Below, piece after piece: positions 9,401 to 15,053 of a stretch of DNA of 44,821 nt (positions within the stretch are counted from its first letter, which is position 1; the number at the start of each line of letters is the position of its first letter). Below the pieces are notes generated by a model that made no database searches, was not told where the DNA came from, and worked only from the letters and a program-made list of their open reading frames with translations. The stretch covers positions 1 to 44,821 of the IMG/VR virus record IMGVR_UViG_3300028802_000029, one strand, 5' to 3'. A program made the position numbers and the translations under genes. The stretch is from a virus.

Positions 9401-10803
9401 GGGCTTGCTTCGCCGGTTTGCCCGCCTCCAGTTCCGCGTGCAGGTTCTGGCGAAATGTTGATTGGCTGTATCCCTGTTTGAGTGGTGGCATCTGTTCCTC
9501 CTGTTGGTTCTGTGGTGCCTGGCTTACCTGGTTCAGCCAGTTTTGCGGGCACCGTCTTACCGCGTTTCTTGAGTTCCTCGGCCAGCTTATTCAGGTCTAT
9601 GGCTACGCGTGTGCTCGGCTCACCGCGCAGTTCTGGCGCGCCCAGGAGCATCAGGCCCACGTTGCTTATCATGGCATCTTCCAGCGCGGCTTTCGGATTA
9701 TCACTGGAGAGGATGCCAGGCACTTGTATGGCTGTGAGGAAGGCCAGGTTTGCGAGCTGGCCACCGCCCACTTCCAGGGCCTTTTGCACCTGGGGCTTGA
9801 GCAGGGCGGGATAACGCGTGACCACTTTGGCGATGAATTGGCCCGGGGCATCCTTGATCTCTTGCAGGAGCACACGGGAATTTTCCGTGAGCTGTTTCAC
9901 CACAAAATTCGAGGCGAGCTGCCGGCCGAACCTATCCGCAAAAGGTAAACCCGCGCCGGCCACGATGCCCGTGGGATCAATCTCGCCCTCAGGCGTGAAT
10001 GCCAGCGGCAGGATCGCCGCCGTGGTGGGCGGCACACCTATCATGCCCAGGCCAGCGGTGGCGCCGATGATCGGCAGCACACCCGCCATGGAAAGGCCCA
10101 CCCGGCCAGGCACACCCGCCAGGCCCGCTTCACGCAGCCGCGTTTCCGTGGGGAGCGGTTCAGTGGGGCGCTCCGCGTAACTGCGCAAGTTTTCAAAAGG
10201 CTGGGTGTAACCCTCCAAGGCAGCCGGTATGCCGGCCACGTCTGACACAGCGGCCTCAGTCACGCGCTCACCGCCGTGCATGGCGCTCCCGATGAATTTG
10301 CCGGCCATCTCAGCGGGATTGGTGGGCACGGTGAGCACATGCGAGCCGCGCGCTTCCACCTCCTGTTTGTAGATGGCCTCCAGCTCGGCGCGTTTCTGCG
10401 CGGCATCGGGCTGGTCGCCTATGAGCTCCAGGCTGGCATCGCGCCACTGGGAAAGGTTCGCCAGCTCAGTTTGCCAGCGTTGGAAAGTGGCCTGGCGCTC
10501 GCGTTCACCGGGCACAGGGCCAAGCTGCGGGGAGAATGGCACCACCTTGGTGGAGGCGGCCGTCTCGCCCAGGCGTTCCTGGTCCGGCTCCACTGGCTTG
10601 GCTGGTGGCGGCGGGAGCTCGCGCGCATCGAGCACCGGCCGCATGCTGGCGCTGGGCGTGGCCACCTTGCCGTAGGCCACGGCAAAATCATGATCGCTGA
10701 GGAACTCCGGGTGTTGATCGCCCAGGTAACGGGTGAGCTCGTCATCCGGCACATCCTTCAGCTTCGGATCTACCTCGCGGACATATTCGAGGACGCCAGG
10801 CAT
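382..10803 (-). CDS. Giant polyvalent virion protein (ParB-like, Sno-type helicase, JAB, zincin, LPD38)
   Basis: About 3,473 residues. Seen in order: a hydrophobic Gly/Ala-rich stretch (about 235-280), a Pro/Ala linker (about 440-590), a ParB/DdrB-like region (about 590-780, with VLGGNGRFQVL), a superfamily 2 helicase resembling Strawberry-notch enzymes (Walker A GTGAGKT near 1479, FDEAH near 1567, ATATPL, and a GRVNR motif near 1859), a JAB/JAMM site (HVHNHPSG with downstream D, near 2167), a zincin site HEFGH near 2500, and a C-terminal LPD38-like region (about 2985-3400). This order is typical of caudoviral polyvalent proteins, thought to be packaged and ejected with DNA to protect or establish the genome. 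ATG 10803 overlaps the upstream TAA (TAATG); an in-frame GTG at 10827 is possible. Virion location is inferred from its place after the tail genes. Confidence 0.85.
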   Translation of the reverse strand: MPGVLEYVREVDPKLKDVPDDELTRYLGDQHPEFLSDHDFAVAYGKVATPSASMRPVLDARELPPPPAKPVEPDQERLGETAASTKVVPFSPQLGPVPGERERQATFQRWQTELANLSQWRDASLELIGDQPDAAQKRAELEAIYKQEVEARGSHVLTVPTNPAEMAGKFIGSAMHGGERVTEAAVSDVAGIPAALEGYTQPFENLRSYAERPTEPLPTETRLREAGLAGVPGRVGLSMAGVLPIIGATAGLGMIGVPPTTAAILPLAFTPEGEIDPTGIVAGAGLPFADRFGRQLASNFVVKQLTENSRVLLQEIKDAPGQFIAKVVTRYPALLKPQVQKALEVGGGQLANLAFLTAIQVPGILSSDNPKAALEDAMISNVGLMLLGAPELRGEPSTRVAIDLNKLAEELKKRGKTVPAKLAEPGKPGTTEPTGGTDATTQTGIQPINISPEPARGTGGGQTGEASPGDSVQPAAPQPPGGGGPGPAAPAPAAPGPVEPAPPAPAPPAPTPPEPEPGVQKYNGWEYFKQGDQWVLQHPETKAEVARGSLAEILKLMQDPPKPAKAPEPPKAPEPPAPAPPAPVPMPQDVVLGKPTFVVGQAGEGKTFRSDAHYAWMPMSIIQSSHTGDQFDPNPLYAPLRNTRDYSKNPFEAEKVMKNVREFIPQLVTSNDVSAANGPIMVSQGSDGIIRVLGGNGRFQVLARLSPAQREELGKVMEAEAPVFGLPPRPTPDHIIVRVLPPTDLATPEGVANANLLVDLLNPSPGQGEAYQAMAVNDAAKVSHDHLLAIKMTSSAEAMARWMRELIGANVIDRNTRIGILSSPASVVDYVQRLLVQAAYQQPSLVEARNNPKELATLRGLIDAGVPFVLTLRKRGNKGGVADAFGEMLGRVLAHHKQYPDRKLDRVFKYVGEEPTVNEDAVGKLTRALALVLEQDTQTTVNQTTGAIKIDSDGSIENYEKLFANMARSVRELDHAEGLFNDRTEFDVIREMLVARLKQTRGEDLGNLLAEDRVPYSAVTVDEHGRYWKNRDPRQLLPGTRVRYGGEELIFEEFIPSVEPGETQADIQGREQPDKTLQQHLALTREQAGQGAGVGAAASALSRAAAAAEAQGQLIPTLPRRANGMLDWRAMTPGQIEQVWANEFRRLEAIAAYFAEVDRSGIKYPPHAKFALAQAKAEQARILEVLEFVRNTPSTHPDMVNARNELAGRLGEFRDLLTQATPEAREGLMRLSVAGSPELVRMVPSQIFEGMYSLAEDQVEYHRGDDAHVELVKRYKKLTKEKATRKLSASEEKELTQIEMALGQQFIDGFETLEKENQARIDKERQRLEIEALAKKKLVAGPLTTQQGLFDEPGQMTLLEERNQYFPGFGHPLNPITDNEPRINIPVEGPVARSRRRGHQLQLGGLFESKPRKQPPSGSSARREIQTTREDLLPSFFKIPNHLEPFKWVRSKLAPHQRDGVNRILAAWLQHEDFGLFDGTGAGKTREELAVAHVWQTWFNKPVLIITERQGIIDDAFAKEAETLRIPLHQWKRGPIEPDQKILIATYFDVQRGHIPLDLFETIIFDEAHNLRGQGLSVKAHIGNHLAQSARQALFATATPLDQPEQLWYMRSLLNVGPETALMRVGIMTNYRTRNGQTEVYFTTDPNMPIETMANALEGIFDDMYRDGKAIKREVPLDNLDVFARVVPVEPAKIKAMEDLMAKAEVFYRARGVPPSMVKALKLMVGRQALEAAKADEAIKLAQEHIAQGRQVVLYGYRAEDGMWAKGDHLDAIADRLEQIYGPGTVGRLYGGGTTEAERRYREKIVREFNDTHLRILVATPASGGTGINLDDIYGDAPRTVIMMSVPFSALETVQVAGRVNRLTTQSRAQMMLLYSGHKIDVWNLSIILTKLRALKAAVKGDIENIDPRNIAERRAPYQVSPATRSRAAAVAQAMHDLRMEGVKPDDALALVSGKKTVKEVVHGNFKVTPAWVPAPGVQGHDEAFMEGYNQAIARLNEILARLRAGKTESKEYEQQQLEEKKLTPAQRKAQLEFDFAVAAVAWPKQGQVAGVKQQPGGGRLRTGALPGQPNLYAVNFQQQLISQGKVSVLGQYIPNIQAAGPLFQIFRDPRFETSRFIGVDANDKVVFEYACTAEHPNYATLMPSDEPDIQAIIDLMKAHNAVGVYHVHNHPSGRPYGSPVDKAAARYMTSRIPGFRGMIVVDGFEFVHVARSKHDPDVFESVPYQLGNKTDPLLTPPPGTENANLLGREVQDPTAVALVGKQLKTGQGMASIIFRDTATRTRGFADIALADFNNKAAVTAWLRKTARALGADMAFIYYEELGKINAHVLAQLVQEGVVQDVIAPLPDAGQIFSLYTTLGEPASPNNTWMGVPHKDEKVWRVQEGREEYNAKNPPTLKSQALTWEEPKAAAAGAPAGGSPYAKVNRGKHSTKIPTMLGGMHLVRVVQMPEMLKLVKALMGDLPKLKKMRSARGMFHGAGPGRITLDPRNFVDEYDAAKTLQHEFGHLVDYLPDHYLQRGNLLGRLHTLRNYLKNTLGGSVVKDKELREELLALSQWWKPWNPATVSPSYDAYRRSAIELYADAIGVLMNSPGDLASRAPKFYREFWDLLDLKPEVKAALFNMQSFLNRGVLTVQQQREDDILAMFKKGEEIWRQKIEEARARRMDWQGWKTETIELLQDLANVGEPIWWKTKEAEKAGAKFDPRRDPRNIMEQGFLRDNTNYRLMQLTHEKVVKVVEGADMTLDQLAQLMMLERIAYGDRSTVANPEGHTPETARDALRKMRRDLGMDKMTILQSANRYFHNLVFKTMQEAVKVELFSRATFKSTLLPNRDYYATFAVLDHLEAYASPWIIKQVGTFKEIRNPFLATLAKTIALNNMIAHQRDVVATRNLLQAHFPGEIEPAKMKGIPPHLTPVERPDRGLLKVWEDGKPKWYYVDRLIARTFEQESLERQNLIVRTLDYGFRKLFYPLFITYNPSFMLLFSPLRDFARTRQNLPVNFGRFRLAVGYMQNFMAARRYMKSLPDPLVNEMLANFAIGTPWDAMPVMHRDQQDSFAELLRRYHFLGDSEAKGIYAKMVGWARAPFDWIEFYGQVLNVLPKLAAYQIGREHLHMMPKQAAALVRNYVGVPNIAKHGKKVSVPRAIMPFYNVWVQGLRSDWERASDPKTRSGWWWRWANKDGAWSLLMGLAAAGALGEALKELFGGISEYVKTNYNVIPIGYETGGDYGKRVRFITLPRDESSRFLAGVTYKLTKAFAEGKAPELTGLFDFGAQQTPGINPMLTVPAKWIDYATGHQPIDPFLGRPIVPDLEWRAGGLDSMKPMALWTLKETGVQNFIRWDPKAETMMEMAVSATPGLNRVVRVSDYGYREAQREGLALEQKARAQDILALPDQVRSFYNEYWALRGLKDRRTPEQEKAYQAANTWYNSVFRPTHEAAITAEEAGRTAAAASYRRHLAELTAQYQKFLQGQTQGAAK

Positions 10804-11924
10804 TACTTCTTTTGCCGTTTCTGCCACTCCTCAAAGTCCGAGTAGCCGACTGTGTTGGTGCCCCCAGGCGCGGTGGCGGCCGCTGCCGCTGCCGGCGCCG
10901 CGTTCGTCGCGGGGCTGGTGGGTGTGCCTTGCGCACGTTGCTGGAGTGAGCGCAACCGTGTGGCTGCCTCACCTTTCTTGCGGAGCAAATCATTAAACTG
11001 TTCCTGGAGGGTCCACTGCTCACCTGCGCCCCAGCCAAAAACACCTGTTGGAATACGCTGGCCTTTGTCGTTGAGTTTGGGCACCAGGCCGGCCGCGCCT
11101 TTCTCCGTCATCGCGGCTTGAGTCTGCATGATTTGCCGATCCAGCTCGGCGGATTCGATGCGCGCCATGTCCAGCTCAGATTTACCCAGCGGACCATAGC
11201 CCAAGTCGCCACTGCGATTGATGAAATGCACTTTGCCCGCTTCATCGGTCCCGATGAATATATCAGGGATACCGGACTGCTCCACCGTGGGTTTGTTGCC
11301 CGTGGTTTTCACCTGCACCGGCACGCCGCTGTTCTCGGTCTCAAACACAAATTTGTGTGTGTTCACTCCCGGCAGGTCCACCACAGTGCCAGGCGCGTTG
11401 TAACGCTTCGCGGCCTTAGCCATCTCGGGGATCATGCTGGCAGTATCCACACCGGCGCTCCCAGCCATGCCGTAGATCTCCTCCGGTGTAATCGGCTGCC
11501 TGGGCGCCGGCGCGGTGGCCCCTGGCAATGGCGGCATGGGGGCGGTGCGGCCGGCCATCATCATGTTGAATTTGCTCTGTGCGGCGTCCTGCCGTTTCTT
11601 CTCCTGCAAATTATACTTCACCGCATTGAGCTGCTCGGCGGTGAGCTCGCCGGCCTGTTTAGCCCGCCTCAATTCATCCGCCATGAGGATGCCTTTGACC
11701 TGGCCGATGAGTTTATCAGTGCTCTGGTGATTGAGCGCCTCGCGCTGTAGGTCAGTGAGCTGGCCGCTATCCTTGAGTGCATCCGCGATGCCCAGGTAAT
11801 TCTTCCGCTCTTTATGTGCCTTGCTCAGGGTCTCGGTCATCTGTTGGATGCCCTGCGCCATCGCTTGGGCACCTTGCAGAATGTACTGGCCGCTCACGTC
11901 TTGGACTCCTGGGGCGTATGGCAT
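10803..11924 (-). CDS. Putative internal virion (ejection) protein
   Basis: A 373-residue protein. The N-terminal 140 residues are Gln-, Ala- and Lys-rich and helical (QYILQGAQAMAQGIQQM); a Pro-rich hinge (MPPLPGATAPAPRQP) follows; the middle has strands, and the C-terminal third is again coiled-coil-like, ending in an Ala/Thr tail. No catalytic motif is seen. It sits between tail genes and the giant polyvalent gene, with its stop overlapping that gene's ATG, the position taken by internal core proteins such as gp15 in T7-like phages. That role is an inference from position and composition only. Confidence 0.75.
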   Translation of the reverse strand: MPYAPGVQDVSGQYILQGAQAMAQGIQQMTETLSKAHKERKNYLGIADALKDSGQLTDLQREALNHQSTDKLIGQVKGILMADELRRAKQAGELTAEQLNAVKYNLQEKKRQDAAQSKFNMMMAGRTAPMPPLPGATAPAPRQPITPEEIYGMAGSAGVDTASMIPEMAKAAKRYNAPGTVVDLPGVNTHKFVFETENSGVPVQVKTTGNKPTVEQSGIPDIFIGTDEAGKVHFINRSGDLGYGPLGKSELDMARIESAELDRQIMQTQAAMTEKGAAGLVPKLNDKGQRIPTGVFGWGAGEQWTLQEQFNDLLRKKGEAATRLRSLQQRAQGTPTSPATNAAPAAAAAATAPGGTNTVGYSDFEEWQKRQKK

Positions 11925-11935
11925 AGGTCAAAGGG

Positions 11936-12184
11936 TTAATCGCGGTGCGGGAAGGCTTCACCCACCGCCGCCACGTCTGTTTCCAATACTGCACCACTCA
12001 CCAAGTCAAGCTGGCGCCTGGCCAAGCCCACGGTGGAGTGCACCAGGCCAAGGCGCGCGGCGGCCACGCGCGGTGTCTCCAGGTGTTTGAGCCCGTAATC
12101 GTACAGGAGCCGCGAGGCCAGGCTCAGCGTGGTGGCTATCTCCAAGAGATCACTGGTTTGCTCAGGTGTCAGGTCTGCTTTCAT
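11936..12184 (-). CDS. Hypothetical small helical protein
   Basis: 82 residues from the ATG at 12184, which overlaps the TGA of the preceding gene as ATGA; a GTG two codons upstream (12190) is a less likely start. The sequence is largely alpha-helical and Leu/Ala-rich (LLEIATTLSLASRLLYDYG) with no cysteine or membrane span. It lies between the CWVARE-type protein and the putative internal virion protein, so a minor virion component is plausible. No family is recognised. Confidence 0.65.
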   Translation of the reverse strand: MKADLTPEQTSDLLEIATTLSLASRLLYDYGLKHLETPRVAAARLGLVHSTVGLARRQLDLVSGAVLETDVAAVGEAFPHRD

Positions 12185-13101
12185 TTGCACAAAGTCATTT
12201 GGAACCGCTCGATGCGCCGCCAGATCCGGTTAATCATCCACCAACGCACCGCAGGCTTTAGGCCGGGATGTTTGTGGAGCCAAGCGGCCGCCCGCTCGCC
12301 ATAACGCAGGTAAAGAAAGCGGAACCACATGGGCGCATCCTCCATGAGCCACCGCTCGAACATGCGCCAGAGCGTGCTCTCGGTCCCGAACACTTCACGC
12401 GCCACCCAGCAGGCCGCTGCGGCGCCACCAGCGCCCACCAACGCCGCGTCAAACGCCATCCCACTGGCGAGCATGGCCGCGTTGTAATTTCGCGTGTTCA
12501 GTTTATCCGCCCAAGCCGCGTTGTAATTGGTGTTGTAAACATCCGAGGCGTAAGGGTCGAACACGTTGAACGCAGGCCGTTGCGGTGCCTGCTTGCGGAT
12601 CTCTTCCAAGGCAAACTGGTCGCCCGTCTGGTCGAAGCCATAGACGGATTCTGCGAACGCGCGCCGGCGCGCTTTGAGTTCTTCACCGGCGCTGCCCAGT
12701 GTCATCACTTCACTGGTGAGGTCACTGGGTCCATAACCGAAACCGCGCGCGGCCTGGCCAGAGCGTGTGTACTGCTCCAACTCCCGGCGCATACTCGGCG
12801 TGAGGCCAGAGCCCGCGTGCAGGTCCTCCATGGCCTGGGTGTTGAGCTCACCATAGAGTGCCGCGCTTTCTGGTGATTTCGCGCGGCTCACGGCTTCCGC
12901 CATGCGCGGGCCGTAATCCTCCAGCAGACCGGCCTGGGCACCCACGTACCCTTTACCGGCCTGCTCCTCCAAAGCGAGTTGACGCGGGAAAAGTTGTTCA
13001 TACGCGCCGAGGGTTTGGCTGCCTTCACCGAGCACGGAACGCGCGGGCGGCGCGGCTGGCTCTTTCTTCTTCAGACCGTAATTTGCAACAAGTATTCCCA
13101 T
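12181..13101 (-). CDS. Virion-associated protein with C-terminal Cys-Trp box
   Basis: 306 residues starting at MGILVANYG. The frame stays open to 13158, but the extra codons there are encoded by a hairpin repeat, so ATG 13101 is preferred. The N-terminal two thirds are helical and Gln/Glu-rich. After a Gly/Ala-rich hydrophobic segment (GAGGAAAA) comes a compact C-terminal region beginning CWVAREVFG and continuing with many Trp and Arg residues (WFRFLYLRYGERAAAWL). Similar CxxA..VFG...WFR..Y boxes end many phage virion proteins and resemble CFI-box-type C-terminal domains. Position suggests an internal virion or tail-associated protein; function is unknown. Confidence 0.7.
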   Translation of the reverse strand: MGILVANYGLKKKEPAAPPARSVLGEGSQTLGAYEQLFPRQLALEEQAGKGYVGAQAGLLEDYGPRMAEAVSRAKSPESAALYGELNTQAMEDLHAGSGLTPSMRRELEQYTRSGQAARGFGYGPSDLTSEVMTLGSAGEELKARRRAFAESVYGFDQTGDQFALEEIRKQAPQRPAFNVFDPYASDVYNTNYNAAWADKLNTRNYNAAMLASGMAFDAALVGAGGAAAACWVAREVFGTESTLWRMFERWLMEDAPMWFRFLYLRYGERAAAWLHKHPGLKPAVRWWMINRIWRRIERFQMTLCK

Positions 13102-13113
13102 GGTCTCTTTCCG

Positions 13114-13172
13114 AAGGTAAGAGGTAAGAGGTGGTGAGGTTCTCACCTCATACCTCATACCTGTTACCTCTC
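13114..13172. repeat. Heptad hairpin repeat H1
   Basis: Left arm on the + strand repeats AGGTAAG-type 7-bp units; the right arm repeats ACCTCAT-type units, so the two arms pair with a mismatch recurring about every seventh base. It fills the junction between the GNAT-like gene (ends 13174) and the start at 13101. Confidence 0.85.
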
Positions 13173-13173
13173 T

Positions 13174-13545
13174 TCACAGTGGTTTTATGTGCATGCCCAC
13201 TTCCGAAAGTTTCTTGTATCCGAACCGGCTTATGACACCGCAGAATGGGCTCGTGTTGGGTAGGAGTAACACGAGTTGATCCCAGCCGATGCGCCCCCGC
13301 GCGATGTTCTCCACCTGGTTAAAGATGAGCACACTTTCACGCGGGCCGATGAGCTTGGTGTGAAACCAGCCCTGGAAATACGGCAGAGAATTCAGGCCGA
13401 TGTAGCCGGCGATCTCCCCGCCTTTCTCGATCACAAAGTTTGGGGCCAGTGCCACGTGGTTATCCGCCGCAGCCGCTTTCATGATCGCTTCCAGGTCGCT
13501 CTCGCGCACCGGGCGCAACAAAGGAAGATTGCCAGTGAGATCCAT
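13174..13545 (-). CDS. GNAT-fold protein resembling T7 gp13
   Basis: 123 residues from ATG 13545; a TTG two codons upstream (13551) is possible. The start LRPVRESDLEAIMK, then IEKGGEIAGYIGL and a C-terminal block NTSPFCGVISRFGYKKL follow the layout of GNAT acetyltransferase folds. The NTS...GY/GA ending is like that of T7-type gp13, a small virion-morphogenesis protein with a degenerate GNAT fold. The upstream gene's TGA lies three bases from this ATG. Located in the tail/internal virion block, it may aid assembly of the ejection machinery. An active acetyltransferase is less likely because no clear acetyl-CoA loop is seen. Confidence 0.65.
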   Translation of the reverse strand: MDLTGNLPLLRPVRESDLEAIMKAAAADNHVALAPNFVIEKGGEIAGYIGLNSLPYFQGWFHTKLIGPRESVLIFNQVENIARGRIGWDQLVLLLPNTSPFCGVISRFGYKKLSEVGMHIKPL

Positions 13546-13547
13546 TT

Positions 13548-14147
13548 TCAAAATTCGATTCGCACCAGCCCATCCGCGCCCGCGATGCCTTGGATGCCCG
13601 TGCCAAACCCACCGGCGCCGCCGCCGCCCGAGCCGGTGGGCGTGCCTGGGCCAGAGCTGCCTTCTCCACCCTCGGCCACGCTGCTATCGCCACCATCACC
13701 AGCCGGACCCGTCAGACCACTTTGCCCAGTGGTACCGTCCCACGTCCTATCTCCCACACCCGTGCCGCCCACTCCCCCAGGGCCGTTTATGTTGCCATGG
13801 CCACCCGGCTGGCCAGCGCGGCCTATGACCACGCTTGTGTCGAATGTGCTATTCGTGCCCGCCGTGGCGGCCGCGCCACCTGCGCCCACCACGATTGTAT
13901 AAGTTTTGCCTGGCACCACTTGCAGCACGCTCATGGCCGTGCCGCCGCCACCGCCGCCGCCGCCGCTATTCGCGCCAAACCCTTCACCGCCACCGCCACC
14001 GCCACCGATGCACGTCACGCGCGCCTCGAAGATGCCAGTGGGACATTGCCAGGTAAATGTACCTGCCACAGCGCGTTCCCAGCGCAGGTTAAACCGGCTG
14101 GCTGGGTGCGGCCCGTTCGGGTAATAGAGTGTGCCGGGGTTGTTCAT
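13548..14147 (-). CDS. Glycine-rich fibre/adhesin-type protein
   Basis: 199 residues. After about 45 residues (WERAVAGTFTWQCPTG, a typical lead-in of glycine-rich fibre domains) come two Gly runs, a short beta segment (SVLQVVPGKTYTIVVGAGG) and a long stretch of GG-x repeats, ending in ADGLVRIEF. This is the pattern of glycine-rich C-terminal adhesin domains, in which polyglycine-II-like helices carry host-recognition loops. Its ATG overlaps the previous TGA (TGATG). Role in receptor binding is inferred from family resemblance. Confidence 0.75.
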   Translation of the reverse strand: MNNPGTLYYPNGPHPASRFNLRWERAVAGTFTWQCPTGIFEARVTCIGGGGGGGEGFGANSGGGGGGGGTAMSVLQVVPGKTYTIVVGAGGAAATAGTNSTFDTSVVIGRAGQPGGHGNINGPGGVGGTGVGDRTWDGTTGQSGLTGPAGDGGDSSVAEGGEGSSGPGTPTGSGGGGAGGFGTGIQGIAGADGLVRIEF

Positions 14148-14563
14148 CAGTAGTCAGCCGCGTGCGCGATGAAGTTCATTTTGTCCGGTGCGCCCGCGTA
14201 GGTGTGTATCGTGGCGCGCAAACTGTAGCCAGCGGGCAAAATCAGCCCGTTTGGAAAATTCACTGCGGACGTGAACCCTTTCACACTCGCGGTGGGCGTG
14301 GTGCTTGGCACCTCCACCTCCACAAGCAGGCGCACGCTGGCTCCGTCGTAGATCCAGAGGCGCGCCACGTTTGCGCTGGGCGCCCCACCACCCACCAGGG
14401 CGGCGCTGATAATATCCACTCGATCAACCCGCGTGCCGTTGGCGCCTGCGGTCAGCACCAGATCGCCGCCTGCCACGGCAAAGGTGTCCCGGGCAGTTTG
14501 CGCTGCGGCTGTTTGGTTCAGCCCAATTTTGGGCGTGGATGCAAATGTGGGTGTGGTAGCCAT
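14147..14563 (-). CDS. Putative tail-fibre-associated structural protein
   Basis: 138 residues beginning MATTPTFASTPKIGL. The sequence is beta-rich with small residues (GANGTRVDRVDII, VARLWIYDG, GLILPAGYSLRATIH) and has no membrane or catalytic motif. Proteins of this size and start are often found next to fibre genes in phages and prophages. It lies between the short fibre-like gene and the glycine-rich protein and is coupled to the latter by a one-base stop/start overlap. Likely a virion surface component. Confidence 0.7.
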   Translation of the reverse strand: MATTPTFASTPKIGLNQTAAAQTARDTFAVAGGDLVLTAGANGTRVDRVDIISAALVGGGAPSANVARLWIYDGASVRLLVEVEVPSTTPTASVKGFTSAVNFPNGLILPAGYSLRATIHTYAGAPDKMNFIAHAADY

Positions 14564-14569
14564 AAGATT

Positions 14570-14971
14570 TTAGACGTAGTTAAAGTACAGAAACAAATTA
14601 TTGCCCGCTGCGCCCGTGATGGAAGGCGTAGCCCATTGCCCATCACCCCTGAGGAAATCCGCCACATTCGCCTTGAGCGGCGTGGGCACCGCCCCACCCA
14701 CTCCATCATTGCTGGTGCTCGCCCCAGTCATCAACCCCAGGTCAATCCCGCGCACCTTGATGGTCCCACTCGGTTCCCACGCGCCGGCTGTCTGGTTCCA
14801 CACGAGGGCCTGGCCAGTCACCGTGGCGGCCGTGGCGCTCACATCGTCCAGGTCAGCCAGGCCGCCCGTGAGCGAGACAGTGGGGCTCGCCGCCGCGCGC
14901 AATTCATCCAGGCCGATGGGGACACCTGGCGGAAAGTCGTACCCCGGTGTGATGGTGATTACAAAGGCCAT
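14570..14971 (-). CDS. Short tail-fibre-like protein
   Basis: 133 residues. It holds the segment ANVADFLRGDGQWATP, matching the LRGDGxW motif that recurs in phage tail fibres and collar fibres, with a preceding TAATVTGQALVWNQTAGAW of the same type. Upstream of its ATG lies heptad hairpin H2 and no Shine-Dalgarno sequence. Probably a fibre subunit or module; it is much shorter than usual full-length fibres. Confidence 0.75.
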   Translation of the reverse strand: MAFVITITPGYDFPPGVPIGLDELRAAASPTVSLTGGLADLDDVSATAATVTGQALVWNQTAGAWEPSGTIKVRGIDLGLMTGASTSNDGVGGAVPTPLKANVADFLRGDGQWATPSITGAAGNNLFLYFNYV

Positions 14972-14980
14972 GTGGTGGGG

Positions 14981-15041
14981 AAGGTAGGAGGTAGGAGGTA
15001 GGAGGTGAGAGATCTTACCTCATACCTCATACCTCTTACCT
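14981..15041. repeat. Heptad hairpin repeat H2
   Basis: Four AGGTAGG/AGGTGAG-type units, a short loop, then ACCTCAT/ACCTCTT units. It occupies nearly the whole gap between the nozzle-like gene and the short fibre gene, ending ten bases upstream of the latter's ATG. Confidence 0.85.
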
Positions 15042-15053
15042 GGTTAGCGGTTC

